From: Burkholderia cepacia
GTDB lineage: Bacteria; Pseudomonadota; Gammaproteobacteria; Burkholderiales; Burkholderiaceae
Reading direction: 5' to 3'
DNA length: 64,000 bases
Assembly: GCF_001718835.1 (NCBI RefSeq)
Contig: NZ_CP013444.1
Coordinates: forward strand, 2,976,001 to 3,040,000
Under the pieces are notes generated by a model. That model did not search any database and was not told where the DNA came from. It was given only the letters and a program-made list of their open reading frames with translations. A program made the position numbers and the translations under genes. Of this stretch, positions 41,111-49,845 are shown piece after piece. How positions within the stretch are numbered: the stretch's first letter is position 1; every line of letters starts with the position of its first letter.

Positions 41111-42229
41111 ATGTCCGCCACCGCCCCGATCCTGCTCACCCCCGGCCCGCTCACCACGTCCGCCACAACGCGCGACGCAATGCAGCGCGACTGGGGCTCG
41201 TGGGATGCCGAATTCAATCGCCTGACCGAAAGCGTGTGTGCCGACCTCGTCGCCATTGCGCACGGCGGCGGCGAGTACGTGTGCGTACCGATGCAGGGCA
41301 GCGGCACGTTCTCGGTCGAAGCCGCGCTCGGCACGCTGGTGCCGCGCGACGGCGTCGTGCTGGTGCCCGACAACGGCGCGTATTGCGCGCGCATCCTGAA
41401 GATTCTCGGCCGGCTCGGCATCGAAGCGATCGCTTTGCCGTTCGGCGAGGATGCGGCCGTCGATCCGGCCGCGATCGAGGCCGCGTTCGCGCGCGAGCCG
41501 CGCATCACGCACGTCGCGCAGGTGCATCTGGAGACGAGCGCCGGCATCCTGAACCCGCTCGACGACATCGCCGCCGTGTGCCGGCGCCACGGCAAGCGGC
41601 TGATCGTCGACGCGATGAGCTCGTTCGGCGCGCTGCCGATCGCGCTGGCGGGCAGCGGCATCGATGCGCTGATCTCGGCAAGCGGCAAATGTCTCGAAGG
41701 CGTGCCGGGGATGGGGTTCGCGATCGTGCGGCGCGATGCGCTCGAGGCCAGCGAAGGCAATTCGCCGTCGCTCGCGCTCGATCTCCACGATCAGTACGCG
41801 TACCTGCGCAAGACGGGCCAGTGGCGCTTCACGCCGCCGACGCACGTGATCGCCGCGCTGCGCGCCGCGCTCGACCAGTATCTCGCCGAAGGCGGGCAGC
41901 CGGCGCGCGGTGCGCGCTACGCGGACAACTGCCGGACGCTGGTCGAATCGATGCGCGCGCTCGGCTTCGCGCCGTTCCTCGATGCGGGCGTGCAGGCGCC
42001 GGTGATCGTCACGTTCCATGCGCCGGACGATCCGGCCTACGATTTCCGCCGCTTCTACGACGCCGTGCGCGATGCCGGTTTCATCCTGTATCCGGGCAAG
42101 CTCACGCAGCTCGAGACGTTCCGCGTCGGCTGCATCGGTGCGATCGACGCCGACGATATCCGGCGCGCGGTCGCGGCGATCGGGCACGCGATCGAGACGC
42201 TCGGCATCACGCTGCGCCGCGCGTCATGA
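41111..42229 (+). CDS. phnW: 2-aminoethylphosphonate-pyruvate transaminase
   Basis: A 372 aa PLP enzyme of aminotransferase class V that turns AEP and pyruvate into phosphonoacetaldehyde and alanine. The N-terminus APILLTPGPLTTSATTRDAM and PLP-binding Lys193 in SASGKCLEGVPGMGF are diagnostic of PhnW. The start at 41111 follows CTGGAGAAAAACCG; the extension to 41051 lacks conserved residues. It is divergent from phnS-T-U-V-A-Y, whose PhnY consumes its product. Confidence 0.92.
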   Translation: MSATAPILLTPGPLTTSATTRDAMQRDWGSWDAEFNRLTESVCADLVAIAHGGGEYVCVPMQGSGTFSVEAALGTLVPRDGVVLVPDNGAYCARILKILGRLGIEAIALPFGEDAAVDPAAIEAAFAREPRITHVAQVHLETSAGILNPLDDIAAVCRRHGKRLIVDAMSSFGALPIALAGSGIDALISASGKCLEGVPGMGFAIVRRDALEASEGNSPSLALDLHDQYAYLRKTGQWRFTPPTHVIAALRAALDQYLAEGGQPARGARYADNCRTLVESMRALGFAPFLDAGVQAPVIVTFHAPDDPAYDFRRFYDAVRDAGFILYPGKLTQLETFRVGCIGAIDADDIRRAVAAIGHAIETLGITLRRAS

Positions 42230-42235
42230 ACGAAA

Positions 42236-42264
42236 AAGGCCCGGCGGGTTGCTCCCGCCGGGCC
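42236..42264. terminator. intrinsic terminator between phnW and the quinate MFS gene
   Basis: A perfect 11-bp stem (GGCCCGGCGGG at 42238-42248 with complement at 42254-42264), with an A run on its left side. It is therefore a classic terminator for the minus-strand MFS gene and can also stop phnW transcripts. Confidence 0.88.
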
Positions 42265-42290
42265 CGAGGTCCTGCCGCCGCGTGCCTGCG

Positions 42291-43631
42291 TTACAGCTCG
42301 ATCCGCTTGATGTCGCCGACGACGAAGATGTAAGACAGCGCACCGATCAGCGCGATCACGCCGATGAATACGAGCGCGCCGACGAACGAGCCGGTCGTCG
42401 CGACGATGAAGCCGACGACCAGCGGCGTGATGATGCCCGCGAGGTTCGCCGCGAAGTTGAAAATGCCGCCCGTCACGCCGAGCAGACCGTCCGGCGCGAT
42501 GTCCGACACGAGCGTCCAGCCGAGCGCGGCCATCCCTTGCGCGAAGAACGCGACCGACATGATCGCGATCACGGCTTCGTTGCTTTGCACGTAGTTCGCG
42601 AGAATGATCGTCGACGCGAGCAGCAGGCCGGCAATGATCGGCAGCTTGCGCGCGAGGTTCGCGGACTTGCCGCGGCGCAGCAGCCAGTCGGAGAAGATCC
42701 CGCCGAACATCACGCCGACCGACGCGGCGATGAACGGCATGATCGCGAAGAAGCCGATCTTCAGCCAGCCCATGTGGCGCTCGGTGGCGAGGTAGGTCGG
42801 GAACCAGGTCAGGAAGAACACGAGCGTCGAGTTGCCGGCGAACTGGCCGAGGCAGATGCCCGCGAGCTGGCGCTTCTTCAGCAGCTTGCCGGCCATCGCC
42901 CAGCTGAATTTCGTCTGCTCGGGCCGGTCGTTCTTCTTCGCGCCGTGCGCGAGGCCGCCGCCCGCTTCGATGAACTCGATCTCCTCCTTGTTCGCGCCCG
43001 GATGGTTGCGCGGCTCATGATAGAACTTCCACCAGACCAGGCCGAACGCGATGCCGATCGCGCCGACGACCCAGAACAGCGAACGCCAGCCGAACGCGCC
43101 CATCAGCGCGAACAGCACCGGGCTGAAGAACGCGAGGCCGATGTACTCGCCGACCGTATACGTACCGGTCGCCATCGCGCGCTCGTTCTGCGGGAACCAC
43201 GTCGCGACGACCCGGCTGTTGGTCGGGAAGCACGGCGCCTCCGTCACGCCGAGCCCGAGCCGGCATGCGAACAGCGTCGCGATGCCCGGCACGAAGCCCT
43301 GCAGGAACGTGCACAGCGACCACAGCGTCATCGACCAGTAATAGGTGATCTTGCTGCCGAAGCGGTCGAGGAACAGGCCGCCGGGCACCTGCATCGCGAC
43401 GTACGTCCACGAAAACGCGGAGAACATGATGCCCATCACGGCCGCATTGATACCGAGTTCCTTGGTGAGCTGCGGTGCAGCCACCCCCAGCACGGTACGG
43501 TCGAGATAGTTGATCATCGTGCCGATCGCGAGCAGCGCGAGAATCTTGTAGCGCGCCGAGGTGCGCCGGACCGAGCCGGCCGCCTGCGCCGGACGCGCCG
43601 GCGCATGGTTGGTGTGGGTGGTGTGCTGCAT
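42291..43631 (-). CDS. MFS transporter, anion:cation symporter family (probable quinate/shikimate uptake)
   Basis: A 446 aa carrier with 12 helices. INYLDRTVLGVAAPQLTKEL at the N-terminus and the RLGLGVTEAPCFPTNSRVVA block are signatures of the ACS family (glucarate, 4-hydroxyphenylacetate and quinate-type carriers). It lies 41 bp after the dehydrogenase gene on the same strand and ends at a strong terminator, so it is the last gene of an aroQ-dehydrogenase-MFS operon. Uptake of quinate or shikimate is inferred from this. Confidence 0.85.
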   Translation of the reverse strand: MQHTTHTNHAPARPAQAAGSVRRTSARYKILALLAIGTMINYLDRTVLGVAAPQLTKELGINAAVMGIMFSAFSWTYVAMQVPGGLFLDRFGSKITYYWSMTLWSLCTFLQGFVPGIATLFACRLGLGVTEAPCFPTNSRVVATWFPQNERAMATGTYTVGEYIGLAFFSPVLFALMGAFGWRSLFWVVGAIGIAFGLVWWKFYHEPRNHPGANKEEIEFIEAGGGLAHGAKKNDRPEQTKFSWAMAGKLLKKRQLAGICLGQFAGNSTLVFFLTWFPTYLATERHMGWLKIGFFAIMPFIAASVGVMFGGIFSDWLLRRGKSANLARKLPIIAGLLLASTIILANYVQSNEAVIAIMSVAFFAQGMAALGWTLVSDIAPDGLLGVTGGIFNFAANLAGIITPLVVGFIVATTGSFVGALVFIGVIALIGALSYIFVVGDIKRIEL

Positions 43632-43672
43632 GATTGTCTCCTGGTCTCGTCTTTATCTGAATCTATCGAGGG

Positions 43673-44527
43673 TCAGCGTGCGACCAGCGACTGAAAGTGC
43701 TCGAACATCCGTTCGTCGTCCGGCGTTCGTCCGGTGAAGATCTCGAACGCATCGACGGCCTGGTACACGGCCATCCCGCCTCCCGGCAGCGTTGCGCAGC
43801 CGGCCGCGCGCGCGGCGCGGACCAGTTCGGTTTCGAGCGGGAAATACACGATGTCGGCCACCCACATCCCGGCATGAAGCAGCTCGGCCGGCAGCGGCAG
43901 GCCCGGATGCTTGGCCATGCCCGTCGGCGTCGCGTGGATCAGGCCCGTCGCGGCGCGCATCGCGTCCGCGAGATCGCCGCCCTGTACAACCCGCGCCGCG
44001 GGGAAGCGTTGCTGCAGTTCCGCCGCGAGGGCGGCGGCGCGCGTGCCGTCGACATCGAAAATCGTCAGTTCGGCCGCGCCCATCTGCAGCGCGGCGTGCG
44101 CCACGGCCGCGCCCGCGCCGCCCGCGCCGAGCTGGACGACGTGTTCGAGCGACGCGTCGGGCAACCCGCGGCGGAACGATTTCGCGAAGCCCGACCAGTC
44201 GGTGTTGTGGCCGATCCGCTTGCCGTCCTTGAACAACACGGTGTTCACCGCGCCGAGCGCACGCGCATCGTCCGACAACGCGTCGAGGTGCTCGATCACG
44301 CGCTGCTTGCACGGGTGCGTGATGTTCAGGCCGTTGTAGCCCATCCGCTGCGCGGCATCGAGCAGTTGCGGCAGTGCCTCGACGGTCACGCCGAGCACGT
44401 CGAGGTCGATCCGCCGGTAGACATAGCCGAACCCCTGGCGGAATCCTTCTTCCTCGTGCATCGCAGGCGACAGCGAGCCGCCGATGCCCTGGCCGATCAG
44501 GCCGATCAGAAACGACGGGCGGCTCAT
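43673..44527 (-). CDS. quinate/shikimate dehydrogenase (AroE/QsuD-like)
   Basis: A 284 aa shikimate-dehydrogenase-fold enzyme. Substrate motifs: GGSLSPAMHE, catalytic Lys74 in NITHPCKQ and Asp110 in GHNTDWSGF. The cofactor loop is GAGGAGAA, followed by an Asp-ended second strand (LTIFDVDG) in place of the NRT basic patch of biosynthetic AroE. This points to NAD+ and a catabolic role, oxidising quinate and shikimate to 3-dehydroquinate and 3-dehydroshikimate. It overlaps aroQ by an ATGA. It is unlikely to be the housekeeping aroE. Confidence 0.83.
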   Translation of the reverse strand: MSRPSFLIGLIGQGIGGSLSPAMHEEEGFRQGFGYVYRRIDLDVLGVTVEALPQLLDAAQRMGYNGLNITHPCKQRVIEHLDALSDDARALGAVNTVLFKDGKRIGHNTDWSGFAKSFRRGLPDASLEHVVQLGAGGAGAAVAHAALQMGAAELTIFDVDGTRAAALAAELQQRFPAARVVQGGDLADAMRAATGLIHATPTGMAKHPGLPLPAELLHAGMWVADIVYFPLETELVRAARAAGCATLPGGGMAVYQAVDAFEIFTGRTPDDERMFEHFQSLVAR

Positions 44528-44979
44528 CGCGCGGCCCCCTGCGCGAACAGCGTCGCCAGACGCTGCAGCGCGAACACGTAGCCTTCGGTGCCGCAGCCGC
44601 AGATCACGGCTTCGGCAACCGCCGACACGTAGGAATGGTGGCGGAACGCCTCGCGACGATGCACGTTCGAGATATGGACTTCGATCACCGGCTTCGCGAT
44701 CGCGGAAAGCGCGTCGGCCAGCGCCACCGACGTATGCGTATAGGCAGCCGGGTTGATCACGATGCCGTGCGTGTCGTGACGCGCGGCGTGCAGCCAGTCG
44801 ATCAACTGATGCTCGGCGTTCGACTGGCGGAAGTCGATTTCCAGCCCGAGCGCCTCAGCGGCCGTTCGGCAGCGCTGCTCGACGTCGGCGAGCGTTTCCG
44901 CGCCGTAGATATGGGGCTCGCGCGTCCCCAGCAGATTCAGATTCGGGCCGTTCAGCACCAGCACCTTGGGCTTGCTCAT
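44524..44979 (-). CDS. aroQ: type II 3-dehydroquinate dehydratase
   Basis: A 151 aa dodecameric type II dehydroquinase, interconverting 3-dehydroquinate and 3-dehydroshikimate. VLVLNGPNLNLLGTREPHIY with catalytic Tyr25, INPAAYTHTSVAL and EVHISNVHRREAFR (catalytic His) are diagnostic. It starts at 44979 and overlaps the dehydrogenase gene by 4 bp. In this setting it most likely serves quinate breakdown; another copy elsewhere would serve aromatic biosynthesis. Confidence 0.92.
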   Translation of the reverse strand: MSKPKVLVLNGPNLNLLGTREPHIYGAETLADVEQRCRTAAEALGLEIDFRQSNAEHQLIDWLHAARHDTHGIVINPAAYTHTSVALADALSAIAKPVIEVHISNVHRREAFRHHSYVSAVAEAVICGCGTEGYVFALQRLATLFAQGAAR

Positions 44980-45095
44980 GGTGTTTCTGCTCCTAAAACG
45001 GGGGCGCATCGCTAGCCGACTTCGCCCCCTGACGTCAAGATTTGGCGCTAGTGTGCGCTTGCGAAAGCGCAATGTCTTTTCGGGTTTTCGCTAAT

Positions 45096-45121
45096 TTGTA
45101 CCACCTAGTTAGTTTGTACAA
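45096..45121. promoter_or_regulatory. candidate operator in the aroQ-qsuB divergent promoter
   Basis: A dyad TTGTAC-N14-GTACAA in an AT-rich island of the 257 bp divergent region. It also reads as a direct repeat of TTTGTAC at 45095 and 45113. The position suits a shared repressor or activator of both quinate transcripts; no regulator gene is adjacent. Confidence 0.4.
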
Positions 45122-45236
45122 TACGACTCACCAGCCCAGTAAATTCGGGATATGGCGTTCGTCGTGAATTCAACGACTGGTTCATTCAGGGTCGATTCGA
45201 CCAACGCCGTGCCCCGCTCATCCGCAGGATTCGCCC

Positions 45237-47129
45237 ATGCAGCGCTCGATCGCCACCGTGTCACTGTCCGGCACGCTCGCCGGGAAGCTCGCCGCCGTCC
45301 AGGCCGCAGGTTTCGACGGCGTCGAAATCTTCGAGAACGACCTCGTCTACTTCGACGGATCGCCGGCCGACGTCCGGCGCATGGCCGCCGATCTCGGCCT
45401 CGACATCGTGCTGTTCCAGCCGTTTCGTGACTTCGAGGGCGTGAGCGCAGCCCAGCTCGCCCGCAACCTCGACCGGATCAAGCGCAAGTTCGACGTGATG
45501 CATGCGCTCGGCACCGACCGCATCCTGGTGTGCAGCAACGTGTCGGCCGACACGATCGCCGACGACGGGCTGCTCGTCGACCAGCTCGGCGCGCTCGCGG
45601 AAGCCGCGCGGCAGGCCGGCGTGGTCGCTGCGTACGAAGCGCTCGCGTGGGGCCGGGTCGTGAAGCGGTACGGCCATGCGTGGAAACTCGTGAATGCCGT
45701 GAACAGCCCGCACCTCGGCCTTGCGCTCGACAGCTTCCATACGCTGTCGCTCGACGATTCTCCGGACGCGATCGCCGACATCCCCGGCGACCGGATCGCG
45801 TTCGTGCAGATCGCCGATGCGCCGAAGCTCGCGATGGACGTACTCGAATGGAGCCGCCACTTCCGCTCGTTCCCGGGCCAGGGCGACTTCGACCTCGCGC
45901 GCTTCACCGCGCGCGTGATCGAATCGGGCTACACGGGGCCGCTGTCGCTCGAGATCTTCAACGACGGCTTCCGCGCGGCGCCGACCGCGATCACGGCCGC
46001 CGACGGCCATCGCTCGCTGCTCTACCTGGAAGAACTGACACGCGAGCGGCTCGCGCAGGACGGCCGCGCGCCGGCCGCCAGCCAGCCGCTGTTCGCGCCG
46101 CCGGCGCCGCCCGCACACGTCGGGTTCCAGTTCATCGAATTCGCGGTCGACGCACCGGCCGCGGCAACCGTCGGCGAATGGCTCGGCCGGATGCGCTTCC
46201 GGCTCGCGGGCCGGCATCGGTCGAAGGACGTGACGCTGTTCCAGCACGGCGCCGCGTCGATCGTGCTGAACGCGGAGCGCGACTCGTTCGCCGATGCGTT
46301 CTTCCAGCAGCACGGGCTGTCGCTCTGTGCATCGGCATTCCGCGTCGACGACGCGAAAGTGGCGTTCGAGCGTGCGGCCGGCTTCGGCTACGCGCCGTTC
46401 TCCGGCCGCGTCGGTCCGAACGAGCGCGTGCTGCCGAGCGTACAGGCACCGGACGGCAGCCTCGAGTATTTCGTCGACGAAGCGCCGAACGCGCCGACGC
46501 TGTATGAATCGGACTTCGTGCTGACCGACATCGACGGCCCGAGCGAGGTCGGCCCGCTGACGGGTATCGATCACGTGTGCCTGGCGCTGCCCGCCGACGC
46601 GCTCGATACGTGGATCCTGTTCTTCAAGACGGCGTTCGGCTTCGAGGCCGAGCGCAGCTGGCTCGTGCCCGACCCGTACGGGCTGATGCGCAGCCGCGCA
46701 GTGCGCAGCGCCGACGGTTCGGTGCGGATCGCGCTGAACGCGTCGGTCGACCGGCACACGGCGGTCGCCGAATCGCTCGACCGCTACCACGGCACGGGGC
46801 TGAACCACGTCGCGTTCCGCACGGACGACATCGTGAAGACGATCGCCGCGTTCGCGGCCGACGGCATTCCGTTCCTGCGCATTCCGCCGAACTACTACGA
46901 CGATCTCGCCGCACGCTACGCGCTGCCGGACGAGTTGATCGACACGCTGAGCACGCATCACCTGCTGTACGACCGCGACGAGCACGGCGGCGAATTCCTG
47001 CACGCGTATACGGAACTGGTCGACAACCGCTTCTCGCTCGAGATCGTCGAGCGGCGCGGCGGATACGACGGCTACGGGGCGGCAAACGCAGCCGTGCGCC
47101 TGGCCGCGCAGGCGCAGCGAAGAAAATAA
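45237..47129 (+). CDS. 3-dehydroshikimate dehydratase fused to an HPPD-like domain (QuiC/QsuB type)
   Basis: A 630 aa two-domain enzyme. Residues 1-285 form a xylose-isomerase-like TIM barrel whose metal ligands Glu134, Asp165, Gln191 and Glu239 coincide with those I recall for Pseudomonas QuiC1; it converts 3-dehydroshikimate to protocatechuate. Residues 290-630 form two VOC repeats like 4-hydroxyphenylpyruvate dioxygenase, with potential ligands in IDHVCLAL, LNHVAFRT and SLEIVERRGG. The role of this second domain in the family is not settled. It is divergent from aroQ, the dehydrogenase and the MFS gene, completing quinate/shikimate to protocatechuate. Confidence 0.88.
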   Translation: MQRSIATVSLSGTLAGKLAAVQAAGFDGVEIFENDLVYFDGSPADVRRMAADLGLDIVLFQPFRDFEGVSAAQLARNLDRIKRKFDVMHALGTDRILVCSNVSADTIADDGLLVDQLGALAEAARQAGVVAAYEALAWGRVVKRYGHAWKLVNAVNSPHLGLALDSFHTLSLDDSPDAIADIPGDRIAFVQIADAPKLAMDVLEWSRHFRSFPGQGDFDLARFTARVIESGYTGPLSLEIFNDGFRAAPTAITAADGHRSLLYLEELTRERLAQDGRAPAASQPLFAPPAPPAHVGFQFIEFAVDAPAAATVGEWLGRMRFRLAGRHRSKDVTLFQHGAASIVLNAERDSFADAFFQQHGLSLCASAFRVDDAKVAFERAAGFGYAPFSGRVGPNERVLPSVQAPDGSLEYFVDEAPNAPTLYESDFVLTDIDGPSEVGPLTGIDHVCLALPADALDTWILFFKTAFGFEAERSWLVPDPYGLMRSRAVRSADGSVRIALNASVDRHTAVAESLDRYHGTGLNHVAFRTDDIVKTIAAFAADGIPFLRIPPNYYDDLAARYALPDELIDTLSTHHLLYDRDEHGGEFLHAYTELVDNRFSLEIVERRGGYDGYGAANAAVRLAAQAQRRK

Positions 47130-47403
47130 GGGGCAGGGAAAAACCGGGTGCGACGAAAGGTCATCGCCTATTTGTCTGGCGAATCGTCCACGCATGCACT
47201 ACGCTGGCGCTTGTGCTGTCGGACGCCCGCCTGAAGCGGCTTGCGCCGATCCGGTTCGCGAAGCCGCCGCCGTGCCGTTACATGCCGTAACCACCGGTTC
47301 GCCGCGGCCGGTCCACGACCGGGGCGTTTTAAGAATCGCTTAAGTCTTCGACGGCACCATCCGCAACCATATCCGAAGAACCCGTCGAACCAGGAGGAAA
47401 GCG

Positions 47404-47667
47404 ATGAGCGCCGTAGAAGCACCCGCGGGCCGCCCGGCCGCGCCCCCTGCAAAGAAGACGATGCTGCGCCGCCTGCTCAGTCATCATGAAATCGCGACGC
47501 TGCTCGTGCTGCTGCACGCACCGATCGGCGCGAACGCCAAACCCGAACTGCCTGCGCTGCAGGAAGCCGGCCTCGTCGAGATGGTCAAGCTCGACGCCGA
47601 TACGGCCCCCAGCTTCCGGCTGACCGAAAACGGCACCGCCGTCCTGAAAGGGCTCGGCTACCGCTGA
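47404..47667 (+). CDS. small protein of unknown function, winged-helix-like (87 aa)
   Basis: I do not recognise a named family. The 87 aa product has a Pro/Ala-rich N-terminal 20 residues. A compact helical region follows (RRLLSHHEIATLLVLLHAPI), then LQEAGLVEMV and FRLTENGTAVLKGLGYR. The latter resembles the wing of small winged-helix proteins (PadR/MarR-like ends with TxxG). AGGAGGAAAGCG directly upstream is an excellent ribosome binding site. It stands alone between qsuB-like and DUF899 genes, and may be a DNA-binding fragment or a structural protein. Confidence 0.65.
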   Translation: MSAVEAPAGRPAAPPAKKTMLRRLLSHHEIATLLVLLHAPIGANAKPELPALQEAGLVEMVKLDADTAPSFRLTENGTAVLKGLGYR

Positions 47668-47721
47668 ACCGGCAGGCGGCAGACCGCCGCCGCTCCTGTC
47701 GACGCGCGCCACCGCGCCGAG

Positions 47722-48510
47722 CTAGCTGTCGCGCTTCCGAAAGGCCGCCTCTCCCGCATCGGATACCTCGACCCACTTCGGGTCCGGCGCGGCGCCGGGC
47801 ACGTAGCTGTCGTGCCAGTTCCACCATTTGTACGGCCGGCCCTGCGGGTACCCCTCCGGCGAATCCTCCCATGTCTCCTGGCGCCCGAGCGCCGTCATGT
47901 CGAGATAGCTCCACGTGGTGCCCATCGCCTCGTCGCCGCGACTGTTGATGAAATACGTGCGGAACACGCGCTCGCCGTCGCGGATGAATGCGTTGTGGCC
48001 GTGCCATTCGTCCACGCCGAAGTCGGCATCGAAACTGTCGGTGATCGTGTACCACGGAATATTCCATCCCATCCGCGCCTTCAGGCGCGCGATGTCGGCC
48101 TGCGGCGCGCGTGACGCGAACACGAGCGTGGTGTCGCGGGCGTTCAGGTGGGCGAGGTGGCCGACGTGGTCGGCCACCATCGAACAGCCGATGCACGCAT
48201 GCTCCGGCCAGCCGTGCACGCCGGGCTCGAAGAACGCGCGGTACACGATCAGCTGGCGGCGCCCGTGGAACAGGTCGAGCAGGCTCGCCTTGCCGTCAGG
48301 CCCGTCGAACGCATACTTCTTTTCCACGGCAACCCACGGCATCCGCCGCCGCTCGGCGGCCAGTGCGTCACGGGCGCGGGTCAGTTCCTTTTCCTTGACG
48401 AGCAGCCGCTCGCGCGCGGCCGCCCACTCTTGCGGCGACACGATCGGCGGCGTCTTCATCGCGGGCTGCCCCTCCTTCCGTCCGTCGTCCGGTGATGTGT
48501 TCGTGGTCAT
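47722..48510 (-). CDS. DUF899 family (thioredoxin-fold) protein
   Basis: A 262 aa protein of the DUF899 family, which adopts a thioredoxin-like fold. The redox-type CxxC is in EHACIGCSMVADHVGHL. Family landmarks VEKKYAFDGPDG, FHGRRQLIVYRAFFEPGVHG and WHDSYVPGAAPDPKW are present. The cellular role of the family is not established. It starts at 48510 and is convergent with the small protein gene. It is followed upstream, on the same strand, by an AraC regulator 116 bp away. Confidence 0.82.
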   Translation of the reverse strand: MTTNTSPDDGRKEGQPAMKTPPIVSPQEWAAARERLLVKEKELTRARDALAAERRRMPWVAVEKKYAFDGPDGKASLLDLFHGRRQLIVYRAFFEPGVHGWPEHACIGCSMVADHVGHLAHLNARDTTLVFASRAPQADIARLKARMGWNIPWYTITDSFDADFGVDEWHGHNAFIRDGERVFRTYFINSRGDEAMGTTWSYLDMTALGRQETWEDSPEGYPQGRPYKWWNWHDSYVPGAAPDPKWVEVSDAGEAAFRKRDS

Positions 48511-48626
48511 TGCTGCCTCCGGGTCAGAGCGATCGCTCGCTGTGGGTCATGAGACAGTTTTAGTCGCCGGCCAGCGAATGGTGGGAGTGACAATTGTGGC
48601 GAGATTCGTTTTCCGGGCGCGCCGGG

Positions 48627-49421
48627 TCACCCTGCCCGCTCCTGCAGCATCAACCGGTATTCCGTCGGCGTCACGCCGACCGTCGCCTTGAACTGGCGCG
48701 TGAACGCGCTGTGATCCGTATAGCCGCATAGCGCCGCGACATCGGTCACCTTGTCGTGCGTGACGAGCAGCGCGGTGGCCGCATCGAGCCGCGTCTTCAG
48801 CAGCACCTGGCGCGGCGTCAGGTGAAACACCTTGTGGAAGTAGCGTTCGAGCTGCGCGACCGACATCCCGGCCATCTGCGCGAGCTGCTTCAGGTTCAGC
48901 GGCTGCACGTAATGATCCTGGATGTGCTGGACCACGTCGGCGAGCCGGCTGTACGCCGGGTGCGATCCCTCGTGCGCCTTCAGGTCGCGCGAGATGCCCG
49001 CGAGGCCGACCACCCTGCCTGCGGCATCGCGCAGCGGCTCCTTGCAGGTCAGGCACCAGCCCGGCTGGCGGCCCGGATACAGGTGCAGCTCGAGCTGGTC
49101 CGTCAGTTGCTGGCCGGCGTTGATCGTCGCCATGTCCTGCTCGAAATAGCTGCGGCCGAAGCGGCGCGGAAACACTTCGTCGGCCGTCTTGCCGAGCAGG
49201 TCGCGCTTGTCCTTGTAGCCGCAGCGCATCGCCAGCGTGCGGTTGACGAGCGCGTAGCGGCCGTTCGCGTCCTTCACGAAGAATGCGACGTCCGGCAGCG
49301 CATCGAACACCGGTTCGAGCAGGCGGAAGTGCGCGAGCATCGCGCCGAGATCGGCGTTGTCGGGCTGGTGGCGCAACGTATTGGACAGGCTCATGGGCGG
49401 TACGGCAAGCAAGGTCGTCAT
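48627..49421 (-). CDS. AraC-family regulator with N-terminal PAS domain
   Basis: A 264 aa regulator. A PAS-type sensor domain spans about residues 35-130 (LPDVAFFVKDANGRYALVNR, FPRRFGRSYFEQD, GRVVGLAGISRDLKA). The two-HTH AraC domain follows (LNLKQLAQMAGMSVAQLERY, then DVAALCGYTDHSAFTRQFKA). A shorter start, MSLSNTLRHQ at 49394, is possible. It is divergent from a gene for a periplasmic amino-acid-binding protein across 424 bp that contains a strong dyad, so it probably controls that gene. The PAS ligand is unknown. Confidence 0.85.
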   Translation of the reverse strand: MTTLLAVPPMSLSNTLRHQPDNADLGAMLAHFRLLEPVFDALPDVAFFVKDANGRYALVNRTLAMRCGYKDKRDLLGKTADEVFPRRFGRSYFEQDMATINAGQQLTDQLELHLYPGRQPGWCLTCKEPLRDAAGRVVGLAGISRDLKAHEGSHPAYSRLADVVQHIQDHYVQPLNLKQLAQMAGMSVAQLERYFHKVFHLTPRQVLLKTRLDAATALLVTHDKVTDVAALCGYTDHSAFTRQFKATVGVTPTEYRLMLQERAG

Positions 49422-49845
49422 CCCGGCAACCGCAAGGCGAGTGGCAGATGGCGTCGATTATAGAAGCGCGCCCCATTGACGGCGCGCAGGGCGCACGATC
49501 CCGCGCGCGCGGTCGTGCACGCCCGAAGCCGCCATCCTAAAAAACGCGGCCGCGCCGCGTCTTGGCGCGATTGCGCACGAGAAATGACGATTTCGGCATA
49601 TATCAGGGTTATCGACGATATGCCGATATCGTCGCCGGCCACGCACCGAACGCGCAAGACGCACGCATTTTCGCTATCTAGACTTCGCTTCACGGTCACG
49701 AGACGCGACACGGCCCTGCCGGCGTGCGACCCGCACGAAATGCCGCGATCGCCGCTCGACGCGCCGATTTCAGCACAGCGTCTCGCCCGGTTTACCGGCG
49801 CCGGCCCGCCAGCCGGCGGCGGCCCAACCACGCCATCAAGGGGAA
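49422..49845. promoter_or_regulatory. divergent AraC/binding-protein control region with 22-bp dyad
   Basis: 424 bp without a credible gene. A perfect dyad at 49613-49634 (CGACGATAT-GCCG-ATATCGTCG) is preceded at 49591-49600 by TTCGGCATAT, which matches the reverse complement of the dyad core. Two related sites about 30 bp apart suit a dimeric AraC-type regulator. Confidence 0.55.
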
